DNA from: Pseudanabaena sp. CAN_BIN31
GTDB taxonomy: Bacteria; Cyanobacteriota; Cyanobacteriia; Pseudanabaenales; Pseudanabaenaceae
Reading direction: 5' to 3'
DNA length: 9,069 nucleotides
Assembly (NCBI GenBank): GCA_026785865.1
Contig: JAJAZG010000175.1
Coordinates: 1-9,069, forward strand
Below are positions 1 through 6,589 of the stretch, piece after piece. How positions within the stretch are numbered: position 1 is the stretch's first letter; every line of letters begins with the position of its first letter. The notes under the pieces were generated by a model. The model made no database searches, was not told the DNA's origin, and worked only from the letters and a program-made list of their open reading frames with translations. A program made the position numbers and the translations under genes.

Positions 1-182
1 GCGTAAAAATCGTGATCAACGATGTCAACTTGCCTCAGTTGCAAGGTCTGGAACTCGACTATACCGAAGATCTTTTAGGTGGCGGCTTCCGTTTTCGCAA
101 TCCTAATGCCAGTAAGTCTTGCAGTTGCGGAACTTCCTTTGCTACTCCTAAAGAAGTTGGCACGGCTGTAGCTTGTAGCTAA
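1..182 (+). CDS. A-type iron-sulfur cluster carrier (IscA/SufA/HesB family), C-terminal part
   Basis: This is a partial gene cut by the left edge of the window. The frame opens at base 3 and gives 59 residues before TAA at 180-182. The fragment contains a QGLELDY segment followed by LLGGGFRFRNPNA and then SCSCGTSF. This matches the end of the A-type carrier fold, where a C-x-C-G pair near the C-terminus supplies two of the three conserved cysteine ligands. The first cysteine lies outside the window. Family proteins bind and deliver Fe-S clusters or iron in the cytosol, and in cyanobacteria several paralogues exist, so I do not assign a specific symbol. The tail runs about 13 residues beyond the CSCG motif and ends in VACS, adding one more Cys. 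A strong hairpin starts 8 bases after the stop and probably ends transcription. Family assignment is firm; the paralogue is unknown. Confidence 0.85.
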   Translation, partial: VKIVINDVNLPQLQGLELDYTEDLLGGGFRFRNPNASKSCSCGTSFATPKEVGTAVACS

Positions 183-189
183 ACGACAT

Positions 190-235
190 AAAACCCAAAA
201 AGCTACGGCGCACGCGCCGTAGCTTTTTGGGTTTT
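190..235. terminator. 22-bp perfect hairpin between convergent genes; member of the CCAAAAAGCT repeat family
   Basis: The arms 190-211 and 214-235 are exact reverse complements with only 2 bases between them; the innermost C-G pairs would open to form a real loop. Each strand ends its second arm in a CTTTTTGGGTTTT-like run. The structure can therefore act as a bidirectional rho-independent terminator for the Fe-S carrier gene (+) and the antiporter gene (-), which converge here. The core CCAAAAAGCT and the flank ACATAAAA(C/T)CC recur in other gaps of this window. Confidence 0.8.
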
Positions 236-270
236 GTGTCTACATACCTAGCTGTTGTTATCTAAAAAGC

Positions 271-2250
271 TTATGATCGCCTATCCAGAATATCTTTTGC
301 CATATTTAAAAAATAATCTGGACTAGATGCAATGTCATCATTTTTACTATTGCGCGAACCAGCACCATTAGAATCATTAGTTTTTTGAGCGATCTCGATA
401 TCGGAGAGAACAACTGGTGTGATGTCTAGGGTCGTTGGGATAACCTCAAATTGGCTAGGTGCTAAAGTCTTGGGTGTATATAGCAAATACAAAATGCGAT
501 CGCCTGTTTCCCATATCATATCCGCAGGTACGATTTGCAATTGACCTTTGCGCTCGAATATTAATGGCAGTAATATTCCTGCATTAAACATCGTATTAAA
601 ACTATACAACTGCTCTTGAAGTTCTGCATCGGTGAGCAGAAATTCTCCCACTCTAACTTCTCTTTGGAGAATATATTGATTCCATGTTTTAATGGGAACG
701 CGAGTGCTAAATGCTTGCTGAACGATGATTTGTTCATTGCGATCGCGCTCAGCTTCTTTGACATAAACTGCAAATACTTTCGGTGGATTGAACTCCTTCG
801 CCGCAAGTTGAGCAATGACAATATTCACGTCAGTATTAATGGTTAGTGCCACAAAAGTTCCGACCGAATCTAGTCCTGCTTCGGCTAAGGATTTTGCATC
901 TAGCCCATTGCTGACAAAGGCGGGGATGTCATATTCGGCTGCTTGTTTGCAAAGTTCGGCACTGGTATCAATCAGCGAGACTCGTTGACCATTGGCTTGA
1001 AATAGTCGCGCTACCAAAATCCCGATCGGATTGCTGCCAACGATTACTAATCCAGAAATATCGGGTTGATTTAGCCCTAAGAGTTTCGCTACGAACTTCG
1101 CAGATAGTCCTTGCAAAAATACAGTCATGGCGATCGTCAGGAAGACTAGAGCTTTTATAGACTCACCGCCGTTAACTCCGCGCTCGGTTAATAAAATCGA
1201 AAAGAGCGAAGCCACGGATGCGGCAACAATTCCTCTAGGCGCACACCATGACAGAAAAGCTTTTTGTCGCCATGTGAAGCTGCTATTCCATGTGCTGACA
1301 ATTACATTGATCGGACGCACAACAAACATTAGAAATAGAACTGTCTGCACACCGCCCCAACCAAGGGCGAAGATACTAGGGATAGAAAGATTTGCAGATA
1401 GTAAAATAAATAGAACAGAAACGATTAGAGCTACTAGTTGGCTTTTAAATTTGAGTAAAGCGCGACTATTAGGAATATCGGAAGCGCGTAAAACGATTCC
1501 CATTAAAACAACTGCGGTCAGCCCTGATTCGCTTTGAATCTGTTGAGCAATCCCAAATAGCCCTAATACTGCCGCCACGACCACCGCGCTTTTAGTATCT
1601 TCAGCGAGAAATGCGGCGCGTTGCAAAAACTTTCCTAATAACCAACCCGCGATCGCACCTAGTACACCGCCAACACCTAATCGCAAACCTAAATCGCTAA
1701 CCACGGCAAAAGCACTTAAAGTTGGATTCAACGCGACATCAAGGACGACTACGGCGAGGACAGAACCGATCGCATCAATTAGCACTCCTTCCCCTTCAAG
1801 GATTGTGGCAAGGCGGCGATCGAGTCCCACTTCTTCGATAATTGGGTTAACTACAGTTGGCCCAGTTACGACTACCAAAGCCGCGTATAAAAAGGCGATC
1901 GTCCAAGGAAATTCGCTCAGCCAATAAGCAGCAATCCCACCACCAATCAGCGTAATTAAAGCACCAATCGTGATCAGATTTCGCAAACTTGCCGAAACCT
2001 TGCCGAGTTCTTTAAGTTGCAGATTGAGTCCGCCATCGAACAAAATTAGGGCAACAGAGATAGAAACGATCGCTTCTAAACCATCTCCCAATAAGCGTGG
2101 CTGCACTAAATTTAAACCATTCCCTCCTAGAGCTACACCAAAAATTAGCAGAAAAACAATGCTCGGCACGCGAAAAAAATTCGCAATGACACGAGCAGAA
2201 ATACCTGCCACGATCGCAATAATTATGATTAAAGAGAGAGACCCTTCCAT
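271..2250 (-). CDS. CPA1/NhaP-type cation:proton antiporter with C-terminal TrkA/RCK domain
   Basis: This 659-residue membrane protein probably exchanges Na+ or K+ for H+ across the cytoplasmic or thylakoid membrane. Residues 1-390 hold about 12 hydrophobic segments. They include FDGGLNL (71-77), the TGPT motif (129-132), the ion-site stretch EGEGVLIDA with Asp159, and APRGIVAASVASLF (337-350), all typical of the NhaP branch. Residues 400-500 form a TrkA-N/RCK_N Rossmann domain: a hydrophobic strand leads into G405-x-x-x-x-G410, with an acidic Asp428 at the end of the second strand. An RCK_C-like domain follows (about 530-595), then a polar tail. The RCK part suggests gating by a nucleotide or other cytosolic ligand. 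The ATG at 2250 starts directly before the first membrane helix. No clear Shine-Dalgarno is seen. It follows ppx on the same strand, 47 bp downstream, with a hairpin in the gap. The ion specificity cannot be read from sequence. Confidence 0.9.
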   Translation of the reverse strand: MEGSLSLIIIIAIVAGISARVIANFFRVPSIVFLLIFGVALGGNGLNLVQPRLLGDGLEAIVSISVALILFDGGLNLQLKELGKVSASLRNLITIGALITLIGGGIAAYWLSEFPWTIAFLYAALVVVTGPTVVNPIIEEVGLDRRLATILEGEGVLIDAIGSVLAVVVLDVALNPTLSAFAVVSDLGLRLGVGGVLGAIAGWLLGKFLQRAAFLAEDTKSAVVVAAVLGLFGIAQQIQSESGLTAVVLMGIVLRASDIPNSRALLKFKSQLVALIVSVLFILLSANLSIPSIFALGWGGVQTVLFLMFVVRPINVIVSTWNSSFTWRQKAFLSWCAPRGIVAASVASLFSILLTERGVNGGESIKALVFLTIAMTVFLQGLSAKFVAKLLGLNQPDISGLVIVGSNPIGILVARLFQANGQRVSLIDTSAELCKQAAEYDIPAFVSNGLDAKSLAEAGLDSVGTFVALTINTDVNIVIAQLAAKEFNPPKVFAVYVKEAERDRNEQIIVQQAFSTRVPIKTWNQYILQREVRVGEFLLTDAELQEQLYSFNTMFNAGILLPLIFERKGQLQIVPADMIWETGDRILYLLYTPKTLAPSQFEVIPTTLDITPVVLSDIEIAQKTNDSNGAGSRNSKNDDIASSPDYFLNMAKDILDRRS

Positions 2251-2260
2251 ATTGATCTAG

Positions 2261-2293
2261 TTTTAATAGCGGCGCATCGCGCCGCTATTAAAA
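2261..2293. repeat. 15-bp perfect hairpin in the ppx-antiporter gap
   Basis: Arms 2261-2275 (TTTTAATAGCGGCGC) and 2279-2293 are exact reverse complements around a 3-base loop. On the minus strand the hairpin starts 4 bases after the ppx stop and ends 10 bases before the antiporter ATG. There is no T-run directly after it in that direction, so it is not a textbook terminator. It could act as an attenuator, an mRNA-processing site, or a structure that masks the antiporter's ribosome-binding region. Its arm sequence differs from the CCAAAAAGCT family, but it shares a GGCGC/GCGCC top. Confidence 0.75.
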
Positions 2294-2297
2294 CTTT

Positions 2298-3887
2298 TTA
2301 ATTTGATTCTAAGGATACTGACAGCGTAACGTTAAACTGAGCTTCAAAAGGTTGTTTCTTATAATCCAGACTCCAAAGCTCTAAGGTACAAGGATCGTCT
2401 GGTTGTGTGGGTGTGAGTTGCAAAGCGCAGGCTTGAGTGCGCGAGTCGTAATTGAATTGAATTGAGGCGATCGCCCCAATTTGCCGACGATCCAAAGCTG
2501 TGGCTAGGCGCAAAAAGTTACTGGCTTGGCGGACAAATAATTTTAGATTCTCACTGCCTAAACGCTGGAAATTATCATGCTTTTTCTTTGGTTCACTCTT
2601 GCGATGATAACGAGCCAGATTGGCGATCGCCTCAATCTCGGACTCGGTATAGCCCAATAACTCACCATTACGAATTAAATAATAGGAATGCTTATGGTGA
2701 GCATCATGGCTGATGTGATGCCCTGCGTTATGCAGCATCGCCGCCGCCCAGAGCAAATGCTTTTCATCATCGCCCCACGCATGTAAAATCCCTTTGGTTT
2801 GCTCAAACAAGCTCAGGGCATGGTCAGCAACCTGTTTTGCATATTTAAGATCGAGACCATATTTATCGGCTAGCTTGAGAATACTGCGATCGCGAACTGT
2901 GCTTTGATAACGCCAACCATCTTCGATATAGCCATGACGGATCATCCAATCCACAACTAAGCCTTCGCGCAAGGCTCGCTGACAAAGCATGATTTTGGGA
3001 ACTGCCAACAATCGCATGGTTTCTAGCAGAACTAAGGCTCCTGCAAAGATGATTTCGGCTCGCTTTTGGCGCACCATGAGGGTACGTTCTTCTAAATTCG
3101 CTCGACGTAAGCGCCAGACAATATTTTCGAGATCGGCAAAAGATATCTCATAACCTTGCAAAGGATTAGGAACTAGCCCAGTTTTTTCTTTGGAATGTAA
3201 AGTTACCAGCGTTTCAATCGTGCCTGATGTGCCGATCGCTTTTAACGATTTAATATTTTTATCACGCAGTAGCGATCGCACATCATCGGTGGGGCGTTCA
3301 ATCGAGCCAAGAATATAGCCCAACAAGCGATCGTATTCTATTTGTGAAATCGGATCGGTTTTAACAAATAAATCAGTTAAGCGGACTGCACCAATCTTGG
3401 TACTACTCAGATGCATCGGATCGCCACCATCCCCCAAAATCATCTCGGTCGAGCCGCCGCCAATATCAATCAATAAATGTGGCTCATCATTAAGTTCCAT
3501 CGCGGAAATCACGCCTAAATAAATGCGGCGGGCTTCCTCCTGCCCCGAAATAACTTCAACATGTAAGCCTAATTCTTCATAAATGCGACGAATAAAATCA
3601 TTTCCATTCGGAGCTTCACGAGTGGCACTGGTCGCCACTGCCACAATTTCTTCAACTTTAAAAGTCCGACAGATCTCCTGACATCGCTTAAGGGCTTCCA
3701 GCGATCGCTTCATCGCGTCTTCAGTCAAATTTCCTGTCTGAGCGCAACGTTCGCCTAGTCTTACCGTAGCTTTTTCGGACTCAATTACACTAAAGCTAGG
3801 GATCGAAGTCTGAATTTCCACAATCACCATATGAATGGAATTTGTCCCAACATCGATCGCTGCTAAGGTTTTGACATCTGAAGTCAT
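2298..3887 (-). CDS. ppx: Exopolyphosphatase (Ppx/GppA family) with HD-like C-terminal domain
   Basis: This 529-residue cytosolic enzyme should release orthophosphate from polyphosphate ends; some family members act on pppGpp. The N-terminal ASKHA-fold half shows the phosphate-1 loop AIDVGTNSIHMV (10-21), the phosphate-2 loop DIGGGSTEM (141-149), and GQEEARRIYLGV (115-126), where one of Glu117/Glu118 is the expected catalytic acid. GTSGTIETL (219-227) and the RALREG stretch (304-309) are also family signatures. The C-terminal half (about 330-460) has an HD-phosphohydrolase-like arrangement: DHA (355-357), LHNAGH (385-390), HHKH and ARYHRKS. Its usual His-Asp pair reads His386-Asn387, so metal catalysis there is doubtful. 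The length matches E. coli Ppx (about 510 aa). The ATG at 3887 fits the start of the first beta strand, with a weak GGAAA upstream. It is divergent from the kinase gene at 4100 and is followed by the antiporter gene. Confidence 0.93.
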   Translation of the reverse strand: MTSDVKTLAAIDVGTNSIHMVIVEIQTSIPSFSVIESEKATVRLGERCAQTGNLTEDAMKRSLEALKRCQEICRTFKVEEIVAVATSATREAPNGNDFIRRIYEELGLHVEVISGQEEARRIYLGVISAMELNDEPHLLIDIGGGSTEMILGDGGDPMHLSSTKIGAVRLTDLFVKTDPISQIEYDRLLGYILGSIERPTDDVRSLLRDKNIKSLKAIGTSGTIETLVTLHSKEKTGLVPNPLQGYEISFADLENIVWRLRRANLEERTLMVRQKRAEIIFAGALVLLETMRLLAVPKIMLCQRALREGLVVDWMIRHGYIEDGWRYQSTVRDRSILKLADKYGLDLKYAKQVADHALSLFEQTKGILHAWGDDEKHLLWAAAMLHNAGHHISHDAHHKHSYYLIRNGELLGYTESEIEAIANLARYHRKSEPKKKHDNFQRLGSENLKLFVRQASNFLRLATALDRRQIGAIASIQFNYDSRTQACALQLTPTQPDDPCTLELWSLDYKKQPFEAQFNVTLSVSLESN

Positions 3888-4099
3888 GGGTTGTTTCCGC
3901 GAAATATCTTAATTCATGGTAATGGAAAAGCTGTCACAATATGAAGATACAGTTAGTCAAGTAAATTTATGAATTAAGTAGGTAGGCAAAATCCAAAAAG
4001 CTGTGGCGCACGCTGCGCGTGCGTCACAGCTTTTTGGGTTCTAAGATTTCTTTTGCCTAGCTACTTACTAAGCAGTTTTTCAAATCAAACATAAATAGT
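3888..4099. promoter_or_regulatory. Divergent intergenic region between ppx (-) and the first receiver-kinase gene (+)
   Basis: This 212-bp gap must carry the start signals for both divergent genes unless the upstream structure is transcribed through. I find no convincing consensus promoter on either strand and no Pho-box-like direct repeat in front of ppx. Neither start codon has a strong Shine-Dalgarno. The right half, 3976-4066, is taken up by a nested inverted repeat, described separately. Confidence 0.5.
3976..4066. repeat. Nested inverted repeat, MITE-like, CCAAAAAGCT family
   Basis: The inner arms 3993-4013 and 4017-4037 pair over 21 positions around a 3-base loop. The only non-Watson-Crick pair is G4006 with T4024, a G-U wobble in RNA. 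The outer arms 3976-3991 (AAGTAGGTAGGCAAAA) and 4051-4066 pair with a single mismatch. The outer and inner arms are separated by 1 base on the left and 13 bases on the right. Terminal inverted repeats plus a conserved core look like a small non-autonomous element. The hairpin itself could also insulate the divergent genes. No target-site duplication is evident. Confidence 0.7.
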
Positions 4100-5191
4100 A
4101 TGGGAAATAAGCAGGTAGTTTTAGTCATAGATGATGAGCCATTTAATTTCGATGTAATTGAGATTTTGCTATTTAAGGAGGGGTATGAGCCTCATTATCA
4201 AAACAAAGGGGCGACGGCGATCGCATCTCTTGACACCATTAAACCTGACCTTATTTTGCTAGATGTAATGATGCCTGATATGGACGGTATCGAAGTCTGC
4301 CAGAAGCTTAAGAGTAGTCGCCAATGGCAGCATATCCCGATTATATTCATCACCGCCCTATCGGACAAAGAAGACCTTGGGCGTTGTCTTGATGCTGGAG
4401 CCGATGATTTTATCAGCAAGCCAATTAACAGTACCGAACTCCGCGCCCGTGTGCGATCAATGTTGCGAATTAAGTCGCAGTACGATCGCATCCAAGACAC
4501 AATGACATTGCGCGAAGAAATGATGCAAACCATTGTTCACGATCTTCGCAATCCTCTGATCGGAATTTTGTTAGGCTGCGAGTCTCTCAAAGGATTAGCC
4601 CTAGACGATCGCGCCGAAAAGAGAATCGCCCAGATCTGTAAAACGACTGAACAAATGCGTTTGCTAATCGATGATATTTTAACCATCGGTAAGATCGAAG
4701 CTAATAAGCTAGTCCTTAATTGCACTCAGATCGATCTAACTGAGCTAATAAAATCAGCGATCGCCGATTTTGAAACTCTCACCACCAGAAAGCAAATTCA
4801 ACTTTTGGGTGAATTCCCCACAGAGCCAGCTTATATCTCTGGCGACATTAATCTAATTCGCCGTGTGTTAGATAACTTAATTGATAATGCGATTAAATTC
4901 TCCTCGCACCAAAGTTCGGTTATTCTCAAAGTTGAGTATTTACCCAAAAATCCCGATCACCAAGATCTAATTAAGATTCAAATAATTGATTGCGGTATCG
5001 GCATAAGTTCCGAACAAAAACAAGCGATCTTTGAAAAATATGAAGTTGGCAATATTGTGCTGGGGGTTTCCCAAATTGGTCTAGGGCTTTCTTTTTGTAA
5101 AATGGTGATCGAAGCCCATCAAGGATCGATCTTAGTGACTGACAATCAGCCTAAAGGTGCAATTTTTACAATTTTGCTAGACTGTGCTTAA
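4100..5191 (+). CDS. Receiver-first hybrid histidine kinase (REC-HisKA-HATPase_c)
   Basis: This 363-residue soluble protein has an N-terminal receiver domain (about 4-125) with the acidic pair Asp11/Asp12, phosphoacceptor Asp55 in LLDVMMPD, Thr85 and Lys107 in ISKPIN. A histidine kinase core follows directly. The DHp H-box is IVHDLRNPL with phosphoacceptor His147. The N-box is RRVLDNLIDNAIKFS (255-269), the G1 box DCGIGI (297-302), and the G2 box GLGLSFCKMV (327-336). There is no membrane segment and no sensor domain, so input probably comes through phosphorylation of the receiver by another kinase, or through a partner. This layout is common in cyanobacteria. ATG at 4100 lies 4 codons before the first receiver beta strand; no Shine-Dalgarno is seen. 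A second protein of the same architecture lies 156 bp downstream on the same strand. The cognate partner and target are not evident. Confidence 0.93.
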   Translation: MGNKQVVLVIDDEPFNFDVIEILLFKEGYEPHYQNKGATAIASLDTIKPDLILLDVMMPDMDGIEVCQKLKSSRQWQHIPIIFITALSDKEDLGRCLDAGADDFISKPINSTELRARVRSMLRIKSQYDRIQDTMTLREEMMQTIVHDLRNPLIGILLGCESLKGLALDDRAEKRIAQICKTTEQMRLLIDDILTIGKIEANKLVLNCTQIDLTELIKSAIADFETLTTRKQIQLLGEFPTEPAYISGDINLIRRVLDNLIDNAIKFSSHQSSVILKVEYLPKNPDHQDLIKIQIIDCGIGISSEQKQAIFEKYEVGNIVLGVSQIGLGLSFCKMVIEAHQGSILVTDNQPKGAIFTILLDCA

Positions 5192-5224
5192 AAATTGCGT
5201 ACAAAGCTCCAAAAACAGATGTTA

Positions 5225-5239
5225 CAGCGCCTTGCGCTG
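5225..5239. repeat. Short 6-bp hairpin (CAGCGC/GCGCTG)
   Basis: The arms CAGCGC (5225-5230) and GCGCTG (5234-5239) surround a 3-base loop, 33 bases after the end of the first kinase gene. No T-run follows. It may be a weak terminator or a remnant of a repeat. It is immediately followed by the much longer hairpin at 5250-5300. Confidence 0.45.
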
Positions 5240-5249
5240 CTATAGAACC

Positions 5250-5300
5250 CAGGTAATTTTTTGAAAGTGCCGCGAAGCGGCACTTTCAAAAAATTATCTG
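5250..5300. repeat. 24-bp hairpin between the two kinase genes
   Basis: The core arms 5255-5273 and 5277-5295 are exact reverse complements (19 bp) around the 3-base loop GAA. Pairing extends outward to 5250 and 5300 with a single G-U wobble (5253/5297). The second arm ends in CAAAAAA on the plus strand and the first holds TTTTTT. The plus strand therefore lacks a downstream T-run, while the minus strand has one. It probably shapes expression between the two kinase genes by processing, attenuation or termination. The open reading frame of the second kinase extends back through it from a TTG at 5261, but that extension is not credible as protein. Confidence 0.7.
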
Positions 5301-5347
5301 TACTACCTAAACCCTCAATAGGCTGTATGTGCCTAAAGAATAAAAAT

Positions 5348-6430
5348 ATGACATGCATATTAATTATTGAAGATGAAGATTTAATCCGAGAGTCTTTAGA
5401 AGATTTGCTCTCATTAGAAAATTTTGAGGTGATTACTGCCGAGAATGGTGAGGAAGGCATAAATCTGGCGATCGCAAAACAGCCTGATTTGATTTTGTGC
5501 GACATCAGAATGCCCATACTCAACGGTTATGAAGTCCTCCAACGGGTGCGTCAAAATAAGGATTTAAATAATGTCCCTTTTCTGTTTTTGACCTCAATTG
5601 GCGATCGACGCAGTAATCGCAAGGGCATGGCTTTGGGGGCGGATGACTATTTAGAAAAACCCTGCACAAAAGATGAATTGCTAGAAGCGATCGCCGCACG
5701 TTTGGGGAAGCAAAAAGCGATCAATCAACGTATCGAAGAAAAAATGACCGCCTTGCGAACTAGCATCACCCTATCTTTGCCACATGAGTTACAGACTCCA
5801 CTCTCAGGAATCATGGGAATGTCAGAATTGATGATGATGCTAAGTGATGAGTTAAGCCCATCCGAAATTCATGAATATGCTACTGGCATTCATCATTCTG
5901 CTGAGCGTCTCTATCAACTGATTCAAAATTATTTGCTGCATAGCCGCTTAACTGTCATGCGATCGCAAGGTGAAACTAGATTTACTTCAGAATATCCTTG
6001 CAATAGTAAGATGATTATCAGCAACCTTGGCGATCGCAGAGCAAAATTAGGCGATCGCGCTGATGACCTAGAGCTAGATCTCGCAGAATTCGATCTGTCA
6101 ACTTCATCGGAAGACTTAACTAAAATCGTCACAGAATTGATCGATAATGCCTTCAAATATTCCCAAAAAGGAACCAAGGTTGTCGTCAGTAGCAATGTTA
6201 TTGACAGTAAATGGATACTTAAAATCCAAGATCGTGGGCGTGGCATGAAAGAGCAGCAAATCGCCAATATTGGCGCATTTATGCAATTTGAGCGCGAATT
6301 TTACGAACAACAAGGTATGGGGCTGGGGTTATCTCTAGCCAAGGCTTTGGTAGAGTTTTACGGCGGTAAGCTTGATATTCAAAGTCAAGAAAATCTCGGC
6401 ACAGATATTTGTGTCTCGATTCCTGTTTAG
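5348..6430 (+). CDS. Receiver-first hybrid histidine kinase (REC-HisKA-HATPase_c), second copy
   Basis: This 360-residue soluble protein has the same layout as the upstream gene. The receiver (about 2-121) has Glu8/Asp9/Glu10 acidic residues, phosphoacceptor Asp52 in CDIRMP, Thr82/Ser83, and Lys104 in YLEKPC. The H-box is LSLPHELQTPL with His146. The N-box is ELIDNAFKYS (263-272), the G1 box DRGRGM (295-300), and an EREFYEQQGMGLGLSLAKAL stretch holds the G2 box (GMGLGL, 323-328). All catalytic residues are present, so it should autophosphorylate. I start at ATG 5348 because the first beta strand (CILIIEDED) begins there. ATG 5327 would add 7 residues, and TTG 5261 would add 29 encoded by a hairpin. 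Residues 227-240 (LGDRRAKLGDRADD) form a small HIP1-coded repeat in a variable loop. The two kinases are not near-identical, so this is an old duplication or independent recruitment. Confidence 0.92.
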   Translation: MTCILIIEDEDLIRESLEDLLSLENFEVITAENGEEGINLAIAKQPDLILCDIRMPILNGYEVLQRVRQNKDLNNVPFLFLTSIGDRRSNRKGMALGADDYLEKPCTKDELLEAIAARLGKQKAINQRIEEKMTALRTSITLSLPHELQTPLSGIMGMSELMMMLSDELSPSEIHEYATGIHHSAERLYQLIQNYLLHSRLTVMRSQGETRFTSEYPCNSKMIISNLGDRRAKLGDRADDLELDLAEFDLSTSSEDLTKIVTELIDNAFKYSQKGTKVVVSSNVIDSKWILKIQDRGRGMKEQQIANIGAFMQFEREFYEQQGMGLGLSLAKALVEFYGGKLDIQSQENLGTDICVSIPV

Positions 6431-6439
6431 GCAAAAGGG

Positions 6440-6459
6440 CAAGGGGCTTAAGCCCCTTG
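6440..6459. terminator. Palindrome CAAGGGGCTTAAGCCCCTTG after the second kinase
   Basis: A perfect 20-base palindrome begins 9 bases after the kinase stop codon. It would fold into an 8-bp GC-rich stem with a TTAA loop. It is followed only by TTAAAG, so the T-run is short. It is a possible weak terminator separating the kinase gene from the GAF protein gene, and it leaves room for a separate promoter downstream. Confidence 0.55.
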
Positions 6460-6464
6460 TTAAA

Positions 6465-6482
6465 GTTACTAAAAGTTACGCT
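6465..6482 (+). promoter_or_regulatory. HLR1-like direct repeat (candidate RpaB-type binding site)
   Basis: The two units GTTACTAA (6465-6472) and GTTACGCT (6475-6482) are 8-bp direct repeats with a 2-base spacer, so they recur every 10 bases. The known HLR1 motif is (G/T)TTACA(T/A)(T/A)-NN-(G/T)TTACA(T/A)(T/A). The units match 7 of 8 and 6 of 8 positions. HLR1 is bound by the cyanobacterial response regulator RpaB. It lies 34 bases upstream of a TACAAT (6516-6521) that could be a -10 box. Its centre would then sit near -55, a place suited to activation. No good -35 box is seen. This is motif matching by eye. Confidence 0.4.
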
Positions 6483-6515
6483 TTGTGTCTCATGCGATCG
6501 CCAAAACAAGTTCGC

Positions 6516-6521
6516 TACAAT
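6516..6521 (+). promoter_or_regulatory. Candidate -10 box TACAAT for the GAF protein gene
   Basis: TACAAT matches TATAAT at 5 of 6 positions and lies about 70 bases before the ATG at 6590. The region 17 bases upstream has no recognisable -35 box, which would fit an activator-dependent promoter. A HIP1 site (6494-6501) lies in the spacer region. Confidence 0.35.
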
Positions 6522-6589
6522 CCAGAGTCTAGATAGAGTAAAACCCTATCTGAGCAACGCTAGAACATATTCTGGATTAGTTTTTAAAC

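Noticed and set aside
616..846. 76-residue plus-strand open frame
   Set aside because: It lies wholly antisense to the RCK part of the antiporter and shows no domain or ribosome-binding signal.
1127..1537. 136-residue plus-strand open frame
   Set aside because: It lies wholly antisense inside the antiporter gene. The protein is Arg/Thr/Ile-rich with no recognisable pattern, so it is a shadow frame.
1970..2260. 96-residue plus-strand open frame
   Set aside because: It is antisense to the first membrane helices of the antiporter; the basic, Pro/Thr-rich product is typical of a shadow frame.
3888..3975. Pho box in front of ppx
   Set aside because: I looked for tandem CTTAACC-like units of the cyanobacterial Pho box and found none.
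5261..5347. TTG-started N-terminal extension of the second kinase (29 residues)
   Set aside because: It is encoded by one arm and loop of a 24-bp hairpin plus spacer and has no domain content. The receiver fold begins right at ATG 5348.
5188..5523. 111-residue minus-strand open frame across the hairpin between the kinases
   Set aside because: It overlaps the receiver coding region antisense and runs through the hairpin. Its composition fits no known protein.
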